From Variovorax flavidus (lineage in GTDB: Bacteria; Pseudomonadota; Gammaproteobacteria; Burkholderiales; Burkholderiaceae_C): a stretch of DNA of 64,000 nt. The notes beneath the pieces were generated by a model. That model worked only from the letters and a program-made list of their open reading frames with translations. It did not search any database and was not told the origin of the DNA. Both the position numbers and the translations under genes were made by a program. Within the stretch, counting starts at the first letter, position 1, and every line of letters starts with the position of its first letter. The stretch lies in NCBI RefSeq assembly GCF_030317145.1, contig NZ_JASZYE010000001.1, positions 372,001 to 436,000 of the forward strand, written 5' to 3'. Shown here one piece after another: positions 1-7,903 of the stretch.

Positions 1-1
1 T

Positions 2-190
2 CGCAATGCGCTGAGCTGGGAAGACAAATTCAGGCTCGATGTGTGGTACGTGGACCATCGCTCGCTCTGGCTCGACATTCGCATCTTGTTGCTCACGATT
101 CGCAAAGTGCTCGCGCGCGACGGCATCAGCGCCGCGGGCGAGGCAACCATGCCGCGTTTCACCGGTTCACAGGCGGAGCCAGAGCGATGA
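2..190 (+). CDS. Sugar transferase, C-terminal fragment (PglC/WcaJ-like)
   Basis: Only the last 62 codons are in the window; the gene begins upstream of base 1. The visible tail carries the run SWEDKFRLDVWYVDH followed by a short basic segment. This is the usual C-terminal signature of bacterial sugar transferases, monotopic phosphoglycosyltransferases such as PglC and WcaJ. They move a sugar-1-phosphate from a UDP-sugar onto undecaprenyl phosphate at the inner membrane face. The stop codon overlaps the next start as ATGA at 187-190, so the two genes are probably translationally coupled. The catalytic part is not visible, so the substrate cannot be read directly. The neighbours suggest a bacillosamine-type sugar. 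Confidence 0.8.
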   Translation, partial: RNALSWEDKFRLDVWYVDHRSLWLDIRILLLTIRKVLARDGISAAGEATMPRFTGSQAEPER

Positions 191-846
191 CCGTTCCGCT
201 CTTCGCCGTCTACGGCGTCAGCGGCTGTGGCCGTAGCGTAATGCCCGTGGCGCGCAAGCAGTTGCAGCGCCAAGGCATCGCGCCGAACCAACTGGTGTTT
301 GTGGACGACCAGCCCGAGGCGCAGGTCGTGAACGGTCAGCGCGTGGTGCCCTATGCGGAGTTCCTGCAAGCTGAAGCCAGTTCGCGTCACGTGGTGCTTG
401 CTATCGCCAACAGCACCGTGCGGGCAATGCTGGCCGCGCGTTGCGCCGCCGATGGCGTGCAGCCCTGGACCATCGCTGCCACGAATGTGGTGGTCATGGA
501 CGAGGTCACGCTGGGCGAGGGCGCGATCCTGAGTCCTTTCGTCACCCTCACGTCCAACATTCGCATCGGTCGGCACTTCCACGCCAACCTCTACAGCCAT
601 GTCGAGCATGACTGCGTGATCGGCGACTTCGTCACATTCGCGCCGGGTGTCAGGTGCAACGGCAATGTGGTCGTGGAGGACCACGCATACATCGGCAGCG
701 GCGCTGTCATCAAGCAAGGCAAGCCCGGTCAACCTCTGGTCATCGGCCGGGGTGCCGTGGTCGGCATGGGCGCAGTGGTCACGCGCGATGTGCCACCCGG
801 CGTCACTGTGGTCGGCAACCCCGCAAAGCCATTTTTCAAAGGTTGA
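187..846 (+). CDS. PglD/NeuD-like sugar O/N-acyltransferase
   Basis: This is a 219-residue protein. The N-terminal part (about 1-95) has the small Rossmann-like fold entry (YGVSGCGRSV) typical of the PglD/NeuD family. From about residue 100 there are left-handed beta-helix hexapeptide repeats (for example IGRHFHANLYSHVEHDCVIG and a GAVVGMGAVVTRDVPPG end). His141 in the VEHDC context matches the family's catalytic histidine. PglD acetylates the C4 amino group of UDP-4-amino-4,6-dideoxy-GlcNAc using acetyl-CoA. I take the start at 187 because it overlaps the upstream stop as ATGA; the longer reading frame from 43 would run through the transferase gene. The exact acceptor sugar is inferred from the neighbouring aminotransferase and dehydratase. 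Confidence 0.82.
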   Translation: MTVPLFAVYGVSGCGRSVMPVARKQLQRQGIAPNQLVFVDDQPEAQVVNGQRVVPYAEFLQAEASSRHVVLAIANSTVRAMLAARCAADGVQPWTIAATNVVVMDEVTLGEGAILSPFVTLTSNIRIGRHFHANLYSHVEHDCVIGDFVTFAPGVRCNGNVVVEDHAYIGSGAVIKQGKPGQPLVIGRGAVVGMGAVVTRDVPPGVTVVGNPAKPFFKG

Positions 847-852
847 TTTGTC

Positions 853-2037
853 ATGTTGAATACGTCTTTCTCCCCCTGGCCTAGCTTTTCCGCCGAAGAA
901 GCTGCCGCAGTCCAGCAAACCCTCCTTTCCAACCGAGTTAACTACTGGACCGGACAGGAAACCAGAGCCTTCGAAAAGGAGTTCGCCCCCTGGGCCGACG
1001 CCGAATTCGCCGTGGCGCTCGCGAATGGAACGCTGGCGCTCGATGTCGCACTCAAGGCCTTGGAGATCGGCCCGGGTGATGAAGTCGTGGTAACGCCGCG
1101 CACTTTCATCGCCAGCATTTCGTGTGTGATCAACGCTGGCGCGACCCCGGTGTTTGCCGATGTGGAAGAGGACAGCGGCAACCTGTCGGCCGCCACGATC
1201 GCCCGCGTCCTCACGCCTCGGACCAAGGCCGTCATCTGTGTTCACCTCGCCGGCTGGCCTTGCGAATTGGACGGCATCATGTCGCTCGCCGGCACCCATG
1301 GCTTCAAGGTGATCGAGGACTGCGCCCAAGCCCACGGCGCACGCTACAAGGGCCGCAGCGTCGGGTCGATCGGCCATGTGGGCGCATGGAGCTTCTGTCA
1401 GGACAAGATCATGACCACAGGGGGCGAGGGCGGCATGGTCACGACCAACGACCGCACGCTCTGGTCGGCCATGTGGTCGTTCAAGGACCATGGCAAGAGT
1501 TGGGAAGCGGTGCACGAGCGCGAGCACGCGCCGGGCTTCCGTTGGGTGCACGACAGCTTCGGCACCAACTGGCGCATGCTGGAGATGCAGGCGGTCATCG
1601 GCCGCATCCAGCTGCAGCGCATGGCGGCCTGGCGTGCTGCACGCGCGAAGAACGCTGAAGCGATCCTGGCGGTCTGCCGTGGGCATGGCGCGCTACGCGT
1701 GCCAGCCTTTCCCGACGACGACGGGCAGACGCTTCATGCTCACTACAAGTGCTACGCGTACGTCCGGCCGGAGCGATTGGCTCCAGGTTGGAGTCGTGAC
1801 CGTATCGTCCATGAGATCAGCGCGCGCGGCGTCCCGTGCTACCAAGGGTCGTGCTCGGAGGTCTACCAGGAAAAGGCCTTCGACTCGACGCCCTGGCGCC
1901 CCAAAGCGCGGCTCACCGTCGCTCGGCAACTCGGAGACACGAGCATCATGTTCCTCGTTCATCCCACGCTCACGCGCGCGGAGGTCGAGAAGACCTGCAA
2001 CACCATCGCGCAAGTGCTGGACATGGCAAGCGCTTGA
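853..2037 (+). CDS. DegT/DnrJ/EryC1/StrS-family sugar aminotransferase (PglE-like)
   Basis: This 394-residue protein is full length for the family. Residues about 10-60 form the N-terminal segment with ANGTLAL, the conserved substrate/PLP-phosphate loop. IEDCAQAHGA at 154-163 holds the PLP-stacking region. The Schiff-base lysine is Lys185 in SFCQDKIMTTGGEGG. The enzyme would aminate a 4-keto nucleotide sugar, using glutamate as donor in characterised relatives. It starts 6 bases after the acyltransferase. A dehydratase that would make the 4-keto substrate follows at 2244, so all three steps of a bacillosamine-type route are together. Substrate specificity cannot be read from sequence alone; perosamine- or viosamine-type products remain possible. 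Confidence 0.85.
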   Translation: MLNTSFSPWPSFSAEEAAAVQQTLLSNRVNYWTGQETRAFEKEFAPWADAEFAVALANGTLALDVALKALEIGPGDEVVVTPRTFIASISCVINAGATPVFADVEEDSGNLSAATIARVLTPRTKAVICVHLAGWPCELDGIMSLAGTHGFKVIEDCAQAHGARYKGRSVGSIGHVGAWSFCQDKIMTTGGEGGMVTTNDRTLWSAMWSFKDHGKSWEAVHEREHAPGFRWVHDSFGTNWRMLEMQAVIGRIQLQRMAAWRAARAKNAEAILAVCRGHGALRVPAFPDDDGQTLHAHYKCYAYVRPERLAPGWSRDRIVHEISARGVPCYQGSCSEVYQEKAFDSTPWRPKARLTVARQLGDTSIMFLVHPTLTRAEVEKTCNTIAQVLDMASA

Positions 2038-2243
2038 TGGGCCTGTTGTCGCAGCAATAAGAATTTTCAACAGCGAGTCGGGGCGTATCGCTCATCGTTG
2101 CGGGACGGTGCCTCTAGTGCGCATGAGCACCTTCATCCTATTCTCGAATCCATGCGTTCCACAACAAAAAGGACGGCCGCAGGGAGGCCGTGCGACTCGA
2201 CGCTATCGGTCGAAATCATCCCTGCAATAGCCGCTGGCAGCAG

Positions 2244-4550
2244 ATGATCGCCCGACGCGCCCGGCAGCGATTCGTTCGTGCCGGCTTCTGGATCTGCGGC
2301 GTGGCTGTGCTGATACTTGCGATGACTCCGGTCTCGCCGTTGCAGTTGCCTTCCCCCCAAGGGGACAAGATCAACCACATGCTGGCCTTCGCAACGCTCG
2401 CGTTGGTGGGCCTGGCTGCATACCCTGGCCGCGCCCCTGCGGTGCTTGCCGGTCTCCTGGCCTATGGGGTATTGATCGAGGTGCTGCAGGCGTTCACATC
2501 CTTTCGCATGGCCGAGTGGGGTGATCTCGGTGCCGACGCCGCCGGAGTGGGAATCGGTGGCCTTGTCGGCTGGATCTTCGGCTGGCGCTCACTCGAACGG
2601 CTTTCTGCACCGATGCTGGCGCTACCGCGCTTCGCCAAGCGCCTGCTCGCCTTGGTGGTCGACGTTTGCCTTTGCGTGCTCACCGTCTGGCTCGCGCTGT
2701 CGCTGAGCATGGGGGCCTGGACGATGCCGTCCGACACCGCCTGGTGGGCGGTCGTCGGCTCGGTGGTCATCGCCTTGCCGCTTTTCGTGGTGTTCGGCCT
2801 CTACCGCACCGTCTATCGCTACGGCGGTGGCAGCGCGCTTGTCGCCGTGTGGCACGCCTCGGTCCTCTACGCTCTGTTGTTTGGCGTGGTGTTCACTCTG
2901 ATCGGGACCAACGGAGTGCCGCGCACGCTGGGTGTGATCCAGCCCTTGTTGCTGATGGTGGCGGTTGGGGCTTTGCGCGCTTTCGTCGGCTATTGGCTCG
3001 GCGGCAGCTACCGCAAGCTGATGTCCATGAACGGGTTGCCGAACGTGCTGATCTACGGAGCGGGTTCGGCCGGACAGCAGCTGTCGCAGGCGGTCTCGCG
3101 CAATGCCGACATGCGGGTCGTCGGCTTCCTGGACGACGATTCCCGCTTGCATGGCGGTGTGGTTGGCGGCCTGCCGGTCTTCAGTCCGAGCGAACTGGCG
3201 GATCGGATCCGTGCGTTTGAAGTCGGCACCGTTCTTCTCGCGCTGCCGACTGCGTCCCGCAAGCGGCGCAATGAGATCCTGGATCGCCTGCTGCGGCTAC
3301 GCGTCGCGGTGCGCACGCTGCCCAGCCTGACCGATCTGGCTCAAGGCCGGGTTCAAACCGGTGACCTGCGCGAACTCGACATCGAAGACCTACTGGGCCG
3401 CGACGCGGTGCCTCCCAACGACCTCCTGCTGAGCAAGAACGTGCTCGGCAAGGTGGTGCTGGTCACCGGAGCAGGCGGCTCGATCGGCAGCGAGCTGTGC
3501 AGGCAGATTGTGCGCACACGGCCCGGGACGCTGTTGCTGGTGGAGAGCAACGAGTTCGCGCTGTATTCCATTCATGCTGAACTGCTGACTCAGCTTGCGA
3601 ACCATGCCGGACCGGCCGTGCGGGTGGTGCCGCTGCTCGCCTCCGTGCGCGACGAAAAGCGGATGCGCGAAATCATGCGGGCGTGGCGCCCGGCGACGCT
3701 CTACCATGCCGCCGCCTACAAGCACGTGCCGCTGGTCGAGCACAACGCGGCCGAAGGCGTGAAGAACAACGTGATTGGTACCTGGGTCACCGCGCGTGTG
3801 GCAGCAGAGCAGGGTGTGGGCGACTTCGTGCTAGTCAGCACGGACAAGGCAGTGCGTCCGACGAACATCATGGGCGCGAGCAAGCGGATGGCCGAGATGG
3901 TTCTGCAGGCGCTGGCCCGCGAGGTCGAGAACAAACCCGACACGACCCGATTCAGCATGGTCCGGTTCGGCAACGTGTTGGGCTCGTCGGGTTCGGTGGT
4001 GCCACTGTTCCGCCAGCAGATCAAGCGCGGAGGGCCGATCACGTTGACCCACCTGGAAATCACACGCTACTTCATGACGATTCCCGAGGCGGCTCAATTG
4101 GTGCTTCAGGCAGGTGCCATGGGCAGCGGCGGCGATGTGTTCGTGCTGGACATGGGCGCGCCAGTGAAGATCAGCGACCTCGCTCGTCGAATGGTCGAGC
4201 TATCCGGCATGACCGTGCGCGATGCCGCGAATCCCGAAGGCGACATTGCAATCGAAGTCACGGGCCTGCGGCCGGCGGAGAAGCTCTATGAAGAACTGTT
4301 GATTGGCGACAACCCCTTGCCGACGAAGCATCCTCGCATCATGAAGGCGCACGAGGACTTTCTGGACTGGCCTGACCTGAGCGTGATCCTGAAGGCGTTG
4401 ACCACGGCCGTGGACGCGAACGACCTGCAATCCATCCGCGAGTTGTTGCAGCAGGCGGTGCGCGGCTATCACCCGACGAGCGACCTGGTTGACTGGGTTC
4501 ACATGGAGCGTACGGCCGAGCGTTCGCCGGAGGTCATGGCCGCCGCCTGA
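2244..4550 (+). CDS. VanZ-like domain fused to PglF/WbpM-type nucleotide-sugar 4,6-dehydratase
   Basis: This is a 768-residue membrane protein in two parts. Residues 1-110 match VanZ-like proteins: a hydrophobic start, GDKINHMLAF near 40-49 and EVLQAFTSFR followed by WGDLGADAAG near 79-100. From about 120 it reads as a standard WbpM/PglF/CapD enzyme: four further membrane segments, a first nucleotide-binding fold (LIYGAGSAGQQ) and then the dehydratase fold with TGAGGSIGSE near 406. Catalytic Asp534 and Met543/Lys547 lie in STDKAVRPTNIMGASK, with Met replacing Tyr as in the WbpM group. It would convert UDP-GlcNAc to the 4-keto-6-deoxy sugar. WbpM-type proteins are about 620-670 residues, so the VanZ part accounts for the extra length. 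I prefer ATG 2244; a GTG at 2190 is also in frame, but GGAGG sits only 2 bases from it. Confidence 0.85.
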   Translation: MIARRARQRFVRAGFWICGVAVLILAMTPVSPLQLPSPQGDKINHMLAFATLALVGLAAYPGRAPAVLAGLLAYGVLIEVLQAFTSFRMAEWGDLGADAAGVGIGGLVGWIFGWRSLERLSAPMLALPRFAKRLLALVVDVCLCVLTVWLALSLSMGAWTMPSDTAWWAVVGSVVIALPLFVVFGLYRTVYRYGGGSALVAVWHASVLYALLFGVVFTLIGTNGVPRTLGVIQPLLLMVAVGALRAFVGYWLGGSYRKLMSMNGLPNVLIYGAGSAGQQLSQAVSRNADMRVVGFLDDDSRLHGGVVGGLPVFSPSELADRIRAFEVGTVLLALPTASRKRRNEILDRLLRLRVAVRTLPSLTDLAQGRVQTGDLRELDIEDLLGRDAVPPNDLLLSKNVLGKVVLVTGAGGSIGSELCRQIVRTRPGTLLLVESNEFALYSIHAELLTQLANHAGPAVRVVPLLASVRDEKRMREIMRAWRPATLYHAAAYKHVPLVEHNAAEGVKNNVIGTWVTARVAAEQGVGDFVLVSTDKAVRPTNIMGASKRMAEMVLQALAREVENKPDTTRFSMVRFGNVLGSSGSVVPLFRQQIKRGGPITLTHLEITRYFMTIPEAAQLVLQAGAMGSGGDVFVLDMGAPVKISDLARRMVELSGMTVRDAANPEGDIAIEVTGLRPAEKLYEELLIGDNPLPTKHPRIMKAHEDFLDWPDLSVILKALTTAVDANDLQSIRELLQQAVRGYHPTSDLVDWVHMERTAERSPEVMAAA

Positions 4551-4606
4551 CATCTGCTTCCCTTTGCGTGGGATGATCCAGCGAATTTCCTTACGGGGAG
4601 TGAAGG

Positions 4607-4918
4607 ATGGTCATATTCGCTGATCACTGCCAGAGGCTCGAGGTCATCGTCGACTCCAACAGGGATGGTCGAGTCTCCGTGAGCGATCTCTTGGAGTGGC
4701 TGCAGTTTCTCTACTACCTGCCCGCACGATTCGCAACCTTGGCGATCGACAGAAGCTCCACCCTCTCGAAGTTCCTGGACTTGAACTGCGACACCGGCAT
4801 GCACTGGGGTGGCGCGATCTTTTCGGGCGTGGTCTGGCTGGTGATCTTCGGATTGATCTCGCTGGCTTGGGGCGACAGCTCCGCCAGGAAGCGCGGCGGC
4901 GACGCGGGGAGGCCGTGA
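4607..4918 (+). CDS. Small membrane protein with an EF-hand-like loop, unknown function
   Basis: This 103-residue protein has a good ribosome site, GGGGAG 6 bases before the ATG. Residues 16-27 read DSNRDGRVSVSD, which fits the 12-residue EF-hand calcium loop at positions 1 (D), 3 (N), 5 (D), 6 (G) and 12 (D). Only one loop is present, which resembles dockerin-like or small regulatory calcium binders. The C-terminal half has one clear membrane segment (GGAIFSGVVWLVIFGLISLAW) ending in a basic tail. I do not recognise a family. It lies between the glycan locus and a convergent esterase gene, with 36 bases to the esterase stop. Calcium binding is inferred from the motif only. Confidence 0.65.
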   Translation: MVIFADHCQRLEVIVDSNRDGRVSVSDLLEWLQFLYYLPARFATLAIDRSSTLSKFLDLNCDTGMHWGGAIFSGVVWLVIFGLISLAWGDSSARKRGGDAGRP

Positions 4919-4954
4919 CGCACGGCCCCCGCTTCAGCGTCGCGACGGGTCGCC

Positions 4955-6715
4955 TTACTTGCAGCTGAAGCTTGCCGCGTCTTCGGGATTGCTGCCGGTA
5001 TAGGTCGCCACCTTGGGGTAGGGGCACAGGGGGCGCGTGCGGCTGGCAGACCAGGTGGCGGGAATTTCGGCGTTGACCACATTGGCGCCTGCGCCTCGGG
5101 CCGTTGCCTTCACGGAATCCGGAGACTTGCCTTGCTCGACCCATGCGACGAGCGGCGAGAGCATGTCGAACTGATCCGTTGCCGGGCCACCAGCGCAATG
5201 GTTCATGCCGGGTACGGGGAAGTAGCGCGCAAAGCTGGAGGCATCGCCACCGTTGTTCGCGCGCAGGCCTTCATACCAGTTGGTCGTGTCATCCGAGGAG
5301 AACACCGGGTCGCTGGTGCCGTGGTAGACCAGCAGCTTGCTGCCGCGGTCGCGCAGTGTCTTCATCTGCGTCGGGTTCGGGGGCGTCATGAACGACATGG
5401 AAGACTCCGCGTAGATGCCGCTGGCCGCATAGATGCTCGGTGCGTCGCTGTCCATGCTGAAAGCCAGCGCGAAGTCGATGCCGGAAGGCCGGCTCGGGCC
5501 TAGGGGCAGCGTGCTGAACACGAAACCGACCGCACCCGTGTCCAGTACCTGCGAGTTGGCAAATTTCCATTGGCGCCAGTTGGCCCCGTTGATGCCTGCA
5601 TCAAAGGGGAAAGAGCTGTAGATGGCGGTGCTCGCGCTGTTCCGGGCGCCGGTGAAGACATTAGACAGTGCAGTCTTCTGTGCGCTGGTCAGGCAGGTTC
5701 CGTCGCGCGCTCCGGAGCAGGAGGGGACATCCGTGGCCAGGTTGAATACCGTCTTGCATTTCGGGACGTCAGAGACGATGCCGTCGGTCAAGCCATCGAG
5801 CGCATCGCAGCGCGCCGCGACAGCCTGGGCCACCGTGTTCAGCTCGGCCTGGGTGAATGCGGTTTGCAGATCAGGCTTGTTCTGGCCGGTCAGGCCCGTC
5901 GTGACAGTGGCGTATTGCTGCACACCGTAGAGTTGCGCCACTGCCGCCTTCGGGAGGTTGAAACCCGGGTCGCCGGCAAGGAAGCCGTCATACAGGTCCG
6001 CGTAGCGCGAGGCCGCCACCATGGCGTGCCGGCCGCCGTTGGAGCACCCGCCGAGGTAGGAACGATCGGGGCCGCGGCCATACGCCTTGGTGATCAGGTT
6101 CTTGGCCATCGGCGTGAGTTGCGCCACGGCGTTGTAACCGTAGTCGACCCGGGCTTGCGGGTCGAGTCCGAAGCTGGGCGTCGGCGACGAGTGACCGGCA
6201 TCCGAGCTGATCACCGCGAAACCCATGTGCAGCGCAGTCGAGAGAGGCCCGCCACCGCCGACACCGCCCGTCGCCGTCACCACGCTGCCGTCGAGTCCGC
6301 CGTTGGCCTGGTAGAAGAAGCGGCCGTTCCATTCGACCGGCAAGCGCATCTCGAAGCCGATCGCGTAGGTCTGTCCGTCGACGGTGCTGGTGCGTTCGTT
6401 CATCTTGCCTTTGACAAGGCAATGTGCAGGCACCGGGGTGCTGATGCCGGCGACGGTCAGGCCGCCGGCTGCCACGGACGTCACGGAGGTATAGACGGTG
6501 CCGGCGAGGGCGGCCTTGGATGCGAGATCGTCGCAGGACAGGAGCTTGCCGGGCTGTGCCTGCGTCGGGGTCCCTGGGCCTGCGACGGGCGGAGTTGCTC
6601 CGGTGGTGGGCGGCAGGACGTAGTTGCTGCTGCCCCCGCCGCACGCTGCGAGGACCGCCGCCGTACTGATCAGCAGCATGGTCGGCCGAAGGGCCGCCAA
6701 CTTGATTTGCACCAT
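4955..6715 (-). CDS. Tannase/feruloyl esterase family lipoprotein, MHETase-like
   Basis: This is a 586-residue exported alpha/beta hydrolase. The N-terminus is a lipoprotein signal with a lipobox ending at Cys25 (VLAAC). The nucleophile is Ser225 in GGCSNGGR; the other triad members are Asp469 (HGTSDP) and His506 (GMNHC). Cys224 and Cys507 sit next to Ser and His, the disulphide-linked pair seen in tannase-family enzymes. CDALDGLTDGIV near 303-314 resembles the family calcium loop. Overall wording, including WNGRFF, FGLDPQAR and RTRPLCPYP, closely resembles Ideonella sakaiensis MHETase as I recall it. The MHETase glutamate after the nucleophile is Asn here, and I see no match to its carboxylate-binding Arg loop. 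A feruloyl or other aromatic ester is therefore more likely than MHET. Confidence 0.85.
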   Translation of the reverse strand: MVQIKLAALRPTMLLISTAAVLAACGGGSSNYVLPPTTGATPPVAGPGTPTQAQPGKLLSCDDLASKAALAGTVYTSVTSVAAGGLTVAGISTPVPAHCLVKGKMNERTSTVDGQTYAIGFEMRLPVEWNGRFFYQANGGLDGSVVTATGGVGGGGPLSTALHMGFAVISSDAGHSSPTPSFGLDPQARVDYGYNAVAQLTPMAKNLITKAYGRGPDRSYLGGCSNGGRHAMVAASRYADLYDGFLAGDPGFNLPKAAVAQLYGVQQYATVTTGLTGQNKPDLQTAFTQAELNTVAQAVAARCDALDGLTDGIVSDVPKCKTVFNLATDVPSCSGARDGTCLTSAQKTALSNVFTGARNSASTAIYSSFPFDAGINGANWRQWKFANSQVLDTGAVGFVFSTLPLGPSRPSGIDFALAFSMDSDAPSIYAASGIYAESSMSFMTPPNPTQMKTLRDRGSKLLVYHGTSDPVFSSDDTTNWYEGLRANNGGDASSFARYFPVPGMNHCAGGPATDQFDMLSPLVAWVEQGKSPDSVKATARGAGANVVNAEIPATWSASRTRPLCPYPKVATYTGSNPEDAASFSCK

Positions 6716-6754
6716 GGTTGTCTCCTGGTGAATTGGCCTGTCACGGGGCCAATA

Positions 6755-6800
6755 CTGTTATTGAAGATAACCAATATAGTTTTTTATAGTAATCAGAATG
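6755..6800 (-). promoter_or_regulatory. AT-rich region upstream of the esterase gene
   Basis: In this GC-rich window, the stretch around 6755-6800 is strikingly AT-rich, with runs such as ttttttatagtaat. It lies 40-85 bases upstream of the esterase start on the minus strand, so it probably contains that gene's promoter. I cannot fix exact -35 and -10 boxes. Confidence 0.35.
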
Positions 6801-6851
6801 GTTAGTGCAAACCCGGGCCATGGGGCCGGAGTTCAGGGGCGAGCGGGCAAG

Positions 6852-6881
6852 AAAAAAGGCCGCTGATGCGGCCTTTTTTTT
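6852..6881. terminator. Bidirectional intrinsic terminator
   Basis: The stem GGCCGC / GCGGCC has a TGAT loop, flanked by six A on the left and eight T on the right, so it can end transcription in both directions. It lies 3 bases past the stop of the minus-strand gene at 6884-7129, whose transcript it most plausibly ends. Confidence 0.85.
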
Positions 6882-6883
6882 GT

Positions 6884-7129
6884 CTATGCGCTTCGGGCCT
6901 GGCCCGAATGTTCGTCTTCGTCGAGTAGCGGATGGGGGGAGGCCGCAATGGCGGAAACGACGCCAACGGCACTTGCGCGAACCAATTCCTGACGCAACGC
7001 CGCCTCCAGCAACCGGCGCGCGGTGTCCGGTCGGTCGTGGTCGTACTCTTCGTCCAACTCGCAGTGCAGGTAATAGTCCACCCGCGCCATCAGGCGCTCT
7101 ACCGACGCTGCAAGGTCTGTCTCATTCAT
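6884..7129 (-). CDS. Small soluble protein of unknown function
   Basis: This 81-residue, acidic, mostly helical-looking protein has no signal peptide or membrane segment. It is preceded by a strong GGAGG ribosome site 6-7 bases before the ATG and followed directly by an intrinsic terminator. This supports a real monocistronic gene rather than a chance frame. The middle reads as an amphipathic helix pair (YYLHCELDEEYDHDRPDTARRLLEAALRQEL). I do not recognise a family and infer no function. Confidence 0.6.
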   Translation of the reverse strand: MNETDLAASVERLMARVDYYLHCELDEEYDHDRPDTARRLLEAALRQELVRASAVGVVSAIAASPHPLLDEDEHSGQARSA

Positions 7130-7318
7130 CTTCCGCTCCTCCGGATTCTGTCGTGCGGAATGGACCTTAGCTTGATCCGTACCTTCATCTCTAGGGGCTC
7201 ACCCAGCCTCGCTGGATTACGTGAGTTTGTGCATTATCCATCGGCTGGTCGATGGACATTCTTCTCGTGTCGTGGTAGTCCAACAGCGCATCATGGGTAT
7301 GTTGGATGGGCGAGTCCT

Positions 7319-7891
7319 TCAACGCAGCCTGAGACGATTCCACACGCCGCCGATGCGCGACGGCCGCCGGGCAGCCAACTCCACGCGAGGTTCACTGCCC
7401 GATGCCGGCGGGAGCAGGTGCCGCAGGGTCCGCGCCACCTGCACGCAATCCTTGATATGCAGTTCACCCAGCGCACGCATGGCCGCGTAGCTCAGCGTGG
7501 CGGAGACGGCTTGGCCGACGATCGGCACGTACTTGGTGGCCTGCTTGGCCGTCATCTTCACCCCGGCGTGGCGCGCCAGAGTGACCAGCAATTCGCGTGT
7601 GACCAGCCGGCCCACCAGAAGCGCACCCACGGTGGCGGCTGCCTTCCGTATACGCTCCCGCTCCGACGGCGCAAGCCTGTCAACTTGTGTAACAGATAGT
7701 CCGAACTCGGCGCTGATCTGCGGAATCACCCGCGCCAGCAATGCCGCGTCGGCAGCCCAGTCGATGCCCGGGATGGGCACGGCACCCACCGCCGCAGCCA
7801 TCAGCGCCTTCCGGCCGAGCAGCCGCCGGCTGCGTCGAATGGCCGCGATGAGTTCCGGATCTCCTTGAGCGAGTTCGAGGGCGGAGGGCAT
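7319..7891 (-). CDS. DUF697/YcjF-type small membrane-associated protein
   Basis: This 190-residue protein has a hydrophobic segment with GAVPIPGIDW near 36-45. The GxxPIPGxD pattern is typical of DUF697 and EcsC-like proteins, which are often GTPase-associated. A second apolar stretch (KYVPIVGQAVSATLSYAAMRAL, about 117-138) resembles the second half of that domain. No GTPase domain is present here. It follows the ABC-F gene by 12 bases and appears to be the last gene of the long minus-strand run. Function is unknown; the family match rests on motif memory. Confidence 0.6.
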   Translation of the reverse strand: MPSALELAQGDPELIAAIRRSRRLLGRKALMAAAVGAVPIPGIDWAADAALLARVIPQISAEFGLSVTQVDRLAPSERERIRKAAATVGALLVGRLVTRELLVTLARHAGVKMTAKQATKYVPIVGQAVSATLSYAAMRALGELHIKDCVQVARTLRHLLPPASGSEPRVELAARRPSRIGGVWNRLRLR

Positions 7892-7903
7892 GCCGCTGAA
7901 TTA

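Noticed and set aside
2190..2243. GTG start for the VanZ-dehydratase fusion
   Set aside because: GGAGG lies only 2 bases before the GTG, too close to act normally, and the added 18 residues are not hydrophobic or family-like; ATG 2244 begins a typical VanZ-type N-terminus.
5570..6805. A 411-codon plus-strand open frame opposite the esterase
   Set aside because: The minus-strand esterase has a lipobox, full triad and family wording; this frame has none.
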